Assembly: GCA_023425615.1 (NCBI GenBank)
Contig: JAFACJ010000991.1
Coordinates: 1 to 6,413, forward strand
Source of the DNA: Actinomycetes bacterium
GTDB lineage: Bacteria; Actinomycetota; Actinomycetes; Streptosporangiales; Streptosporangiaceae
Reading direction: 5' to 3'
DNA length: 6,413 bases
Below, one piece after another: positions 4,441 to 6,413 of this stretch (its first letter is position 1; every line of letters begins with the position of its first letter). The notes beneath the pieces were generated by a model. It saw nothing but the letters and a program-made list of their open reading frames with translations, did not search any database and had not been told where the DNA came from. A program made the translations under genes and the position numbers.

Positions 4441-6090
4441 TCAGCCGCGCAGAAGGCGGCCCGGTGCCGCGCCGGCTACCTCTTCGCCGTCGATCCGGGT
4501 GGCGATGCCGTTCACCCACATATGGTGGACGCCGGTGCTGCGCACCACGAGCCGGTCGGTGCCGCCGGGCTGGTCGTGCACCCGCTCGACGGGGGTGGTG
4601 CCGACGGTGCCCGGGTCGAAGGCGACGAGGTCGGCGTGGAAGCCCTCCTTGACCAGTCCGCGCTCCTTGATGCGGAACGCCCGGTGCGGCTGGCCGGTCA
4701 GCCGCCACACGGCGTCCTCCAGGGAGAGCGCCTTGCGTTCGCGCACCCAGTGCCCGAGCAGATGGGTGGAGTAGCAGGCGTCGCAGAGCTGGGTGGCGTG
4801 CGCACCGGCGTCGGAGAGGCCGAGCAGGGTGCGCTTGTCGGCCAGCAGCTCGCCGACCTCCTCATCCCCGTCGTTGTCCAGCACGATGCGAAAGCGCGTG
4901 GCCATGCCGTCGGCGAGCGCGAGGTCGAGCAGGAGGTCGAAGGGCGTCGTGCCGCGCTCCCGCGCCAGCCGGTCCAGCGGGACGCCCACCGCGTCGTGGT
5001 GGACGCCGGTCTCCTCGACGCTGGTCTTGGGCCAGCGGTGGCTCCACGCCTTCAGCGTCACCTCGCGGGCCCGCTCCCGCCACACCGGGTCGCGGTAGAG
5101 GCCGGCCCGCTCGGCGCGGGGCAGGGCCAGCACCTCCTTCCACTCGTCGATCTCGGCGAGGGGGACGGGGTCGGCCATGCCGATCTGCATGACGATCGGG
5201 CGGCAGGCGATCTGCGGGTAGACCTCGCCGGGCAGCGCGCCGCCGCGCTCGACCGTGCGCAGCGCGGCGCCCGGCTTGTCGGCGCGCGCCACCAGCGCGG
5301 TCCAGGTGACGGGGATGCCGTAGCGGGTGGCCAGCTCGGAGAACTGGTCGACGAACAGGCCGGGGCCGATCGACACCTGGAGGACGCCCTTGCCGAGTTC
5401 GCCGAGGACAGCGGCCAGCGCGTACACCTCGTCGGTCTCGGCGAACCGGCTGGGCACCGGACGTCCGAAGGCGCCCTGGTGGGCGGGCTGCCGCGAGGTG
5501 GAGAAGCCGAGCGCGCCGGCCTCCAGCGCCTCGCGCACCAGGCGCCGCATCTCCTGGACCTCCGGCTCGGTGGCCGGGCGCTCCTCGCCTCCGGTGACGA
5601 ACAGGCGCAGCGGGGTGTGCCCGAGGAACAGGCCGACGTTGAGGCGCTTGGGCCGCCGGTCGAGCGCGTCGAGGTACTCGGGGAAGGTCTCGAAGCACCA
5701 GTCGATGCCGGCGTCGAGCGCCTCCATCGACATGCCCTCGACGTTCTCCAGCGTGCGGACGATGATCTCGCGGTGCTCGGGCCGCGAGGGCGCGACGCCG
5801 AACCCGCAGTTGCCCATGACGACGCTGGTCACGCCGTGCCAGCTGGAGGGGGTGAGATCGCCGTCCCAGAGGATCTGCGCGTCGTAGTGGGTGTGCACGT
5901 CGATGAAGCCGGGCGCCAGGGTGAGTCCGTCCAGGTCGACGGTCTCGGTGCCGGGTCCGGGTTCCAGTTCGCCGTGGCCGCGCACCGCGGTGATGCGGCC
6001 GTCCCGGACGGCGACGTCGGCCGGGCGGGCGGGGGCTCCCGTTCCGTCGACCAGCGAAGCCCCACGCAGCAGCAGAGCTGAACGATTCAT
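4441..6090 (-). CDS. D-aminoacylase-type (N-acyl-D-amino-acid deacylase family) amidohydrolase
   Basis: This 549-residue protein matches the composite-domain amidohydrolases. A beta-sandwich N-terminal part (L-L-L-R-G-A-S-L-V-D-G-T-G, 6-18) leads into D-V-H-T-H-Y-D (64-70), the metal-binding H-x-H. G-N-C-G-F-G (93-98) has the cysteine that bridges metal in D-aminoacylases. G-A-L-G-F-S-T-S (192-199) lies in the barrel. L-S-D-A-G-A-H (425-431) contains the catalytic Asp427. The C-terminal part, G-L-V-K-E-G-F-H-A-D-L-V-A-F-D-P (478-493), closes the sandwich. The segments where canonical D-aminoacylases have further metal histidines read V-L-Q-V-S-I-G (236-242) and V-T-W-T-A (261-265), so this branch may use fewer metals or a different substrate. 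Family members hydrolyse amides or cyclic amides. The ATG at 6090 is chosen because GGGGTG (6099-6094) precedes it; an in-frame GTG at 6096 would add two residues and lacks a ribosome binding site. It is divergent from the ALDH gene and shares the third operator copy. Confidence 0.85.
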   Translation of the reverse strand: MNRSALLLRGASLVDGTGAPARPADVAVRDGRITAVRGHGELEPGPGTETVDLDGLTLAPGFIDVHTHYDAQILWDGDLTPSSWHGVTSVVMGNCGFGVAPSRPEHREIIVRTLENVEGMSMEALDAGIDWCFETFPEYLDALDRRPKRLNVGLFLGHTPLRLFVTGGEERPATEPEVQEMRRLVREALEAGALGFSTSRQPAHQGAFGRPVPSRFAETDEVYALAAVLGELGKGVLQVSIGPGLFVDQFSELATRYGIPVTWTALVARADKPGAALRTVERGGALPGEVYPQIACRPIVMQIGMADPVPLAEIDEWKEVLALPRAERAGLYRDPVWRERAREVTLKAWSHRWPKTSVEETGVHHDAVGVPLDRLARERGTTPFDLLLDLALADGMATRFRIVLDNDGDEEVGELLADKRTLLGLSDAGAHATQLCDACYSTHLLGHWVRERKALSLEDAVWRLTGQPHRAFRIKERGLVKEGFHADLVAFDPGTVGTTPVERVHDQPGGTDRLVVRSTGVHHMWVNGIATRIDGEEVAGAAPGRLLRG

Positions 6091-6099
6091 CGACACCCC

Positions 6100-6105
6100 A
6101 TTAAC
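6100..6105 (-). promoter_or_regulatory. Possible -10 element for the leftward amidohydrolase, with a near-leaderless transcript
   Basis: On the minus strand GTTAAT (6105-6100) is the only AT-rich hexamer between the operator and the start codon. If used, transcription would begin at about 6094-6090, that is at or next to the start codon, giving a leaderless or nearly leaderless mRNA. This is common in actinobacteria. No clear -35 was seen, and the position overlaps the end of the operator. Confidence 0.3.
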
Positions 6106-6125
6106 AAGTGAGTACTCACCTACTT
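6106..6125 (+). promoter_or_regulatory. Operator copy 3, shared by the divergent amidohydrolase and ALDH genes
   Basis: AAGTGAGTACTCACCTACTT matches operator copy 2 at 16 of 20 positions. It contains a perfect 12-bp palindrome, GTGAGTACTCAC (6108-6119). It sits between the two divergent starts and overlaps the expected -35 region of the rightward promoter, so one bound dimer could control both genes. AGTGAG, CAC and CTT are the positions common to all three copies. Confidence 0.65.
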
Positions 6126-6131
6126 TTGGCT

Positions 6132-6137
6132 TAGGAT
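6132..6137 (+). promoter_or_regulatory. Probable -10 element for the aldehyde dehydrogenase gene
   Basis: TAGGAT is a typical actinobacterial -10 hexamer of the TANNNT type. The -35 region (about 6109-6114) falls inside the palindromic operator and is not a good consensus. Transcription would start near 6144, leaving a leader of about 40 bases before the GTG at 6183. Confidence 0.5.
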
Positions 6138-6182
6138 AGCTGGCGTTGACCCGCTCTGCCAGAGCCGCGCACAGGAGGCGAC

Positions 6183-6413
6183 GTGGACGACAGGTTGATG
6201 TACCGACGGGAGTTCCTCATCGGAGGAGCCTGGACGGCACCCGCGGGAGACGACCGCCTCGGCGTGGTCTCGCCCTCGACGGAGGAGATCGTCGGGGAGG
6301 TGCCGGTCGCCGTCGCGGCCGACATGGACCGCGCGGTCGCCGCGGCCCGCGCGGCGTTCGACGAGGGCCCGTGGCCGCGGACGGCGCCGGAGGAGCGCGC
6401 CGCCGTCCTGGAG
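6183..6413 (+). CDS. Aldehyde dehydrogenase (ALDH superfamily), N-terminal part
   Basis: From the GTG at 6183 the frame is open for 77 codons to the end of the window, so the gene is cut by the edge. AGGAGG (6173-6178) precedes the start by 4 bases. This is slightly tight, and an in-frame ATG at 6198 would be too far away. The visible part shows the usual ALDH opening: R-R-E-F-L-I-G-G-A-W (8-17), V-V-S-P-S-T-E-E-I-V-G-E-V-P (29-42), and then A-D-M-D-R-A-V-A-A-A-R-A-A-F-D-E-G-P-W-P (47-66). The family oxidises aldehydes to acids or acyl-CoA with NAD(P). The catalytic Cys and Glu lie beyond the window and cannot be checked. Its place behind operator copy 3 suggests it oxidises an aldehyde intermediate of the same pathway. 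Confidence 0.92.
   Translation, partial: MDDRLMYRREFLIGGAWTAPAGDDRLGVVSPSTEEIVGEVPVAVAADMDRAVAAARAAFDEGPWPRTAPEERAAVLE

Noticed and set aside
4522..6081. A 519-codon plus-strand open frame opposite the D-aminoacylase-like gene.
   Set aside because: The minus strand carries all the recognisable amidohydrolase motifs. The plus frame is an antisense shadow with repetitive Val/Gly/Asp/Ala-rich sequence.
1..6413. CRISPR arrays, tRNA or rRNA genes, transposase or IS ends, phage or defence genes.
   Set aside because: No regularly spaced repeats, RNA gene signatures, transposase motifs or terminal inverted repeats were seen. The window reads as a metabolic gene cluster.

Overview
The window is very GC-rich DNA with strong G/C bias at third codon positions, GTG as well as ATG starts, purine-rich ribosome binding sites and short gaps between co-directional genes. 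This points to a high-GC actinomycete. A Streptosporangiales- or Mycobacteriales-type genome is plausible, but genus cannot be read from the sequence. There are five complete genes, two genes cut by the window edges, several regulatory sites, one strong terminator, and a short remnant that looks like the end of a lost gene.

Layout from left to right. (1) The N-terminus of a luciferase-like flavin/F420 monooxygenase family protein runs leftward off the edge (243-1, minus). (2) A divergent promoter region (244-374) follows. (3) A compact three-gene operon on the plus strand encodes a DUF35 Zn-ribbon/OB-fold protein (375-785), a thiolase-fold lipid-transfer-type protein (815-1996) and a short-chain dehydrogenase (2023-2865). 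(4) A second plus-strand unit has its own promoter/operator and encodes a PF04909-type metal-dependent amidohydrolase (2947-4152). (5) A 288-base convergent intergenic region holds an amidohydrolase C-terminus-like remnant (about 4318-4361) directly ahead of a 13-bp perfect stem-loop terminator (4377-4405). (6) A D-aminoacylase-type amidohydrolase lies on the minus strand (6090-4441). (7) A divergent promoter region (6091-6182) is followed by the start of an aldehyde dehydrogenase running off the right edge (6183-6413).

The main unifying signal is a near-palindromic element of about 20 bp. It occurs ahead of the DUF35-thiolase-SDR operon (340-359), ahead of the PF04909 amidohydrolase (2901-2920), and between the divergent D-aminoacylase-like and ALDH genes (6106-6125). 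Twelve of 20 positions are the same in all three copies. The window therefore looks like one regulon under a single TetR-like or similar dimeric repressor, encoded outside the window. The gene set suggests a catabolic island for an organic acid, acyl-CoA or alicyclic compound: oxygenation (luciferase-like protein), dehydrogenation (SDR, ALDH), C-C bond cleavage by a thiolase-fold/DUF35 pair that lacks all thiolase catalytic residues (as in the steroid side-chain aldolase Ltp2-ChsH2), and two unrelated amidohydrolases for hydrolytic or decarboxylating steps. The substrate cannot be deduced from the sequence.
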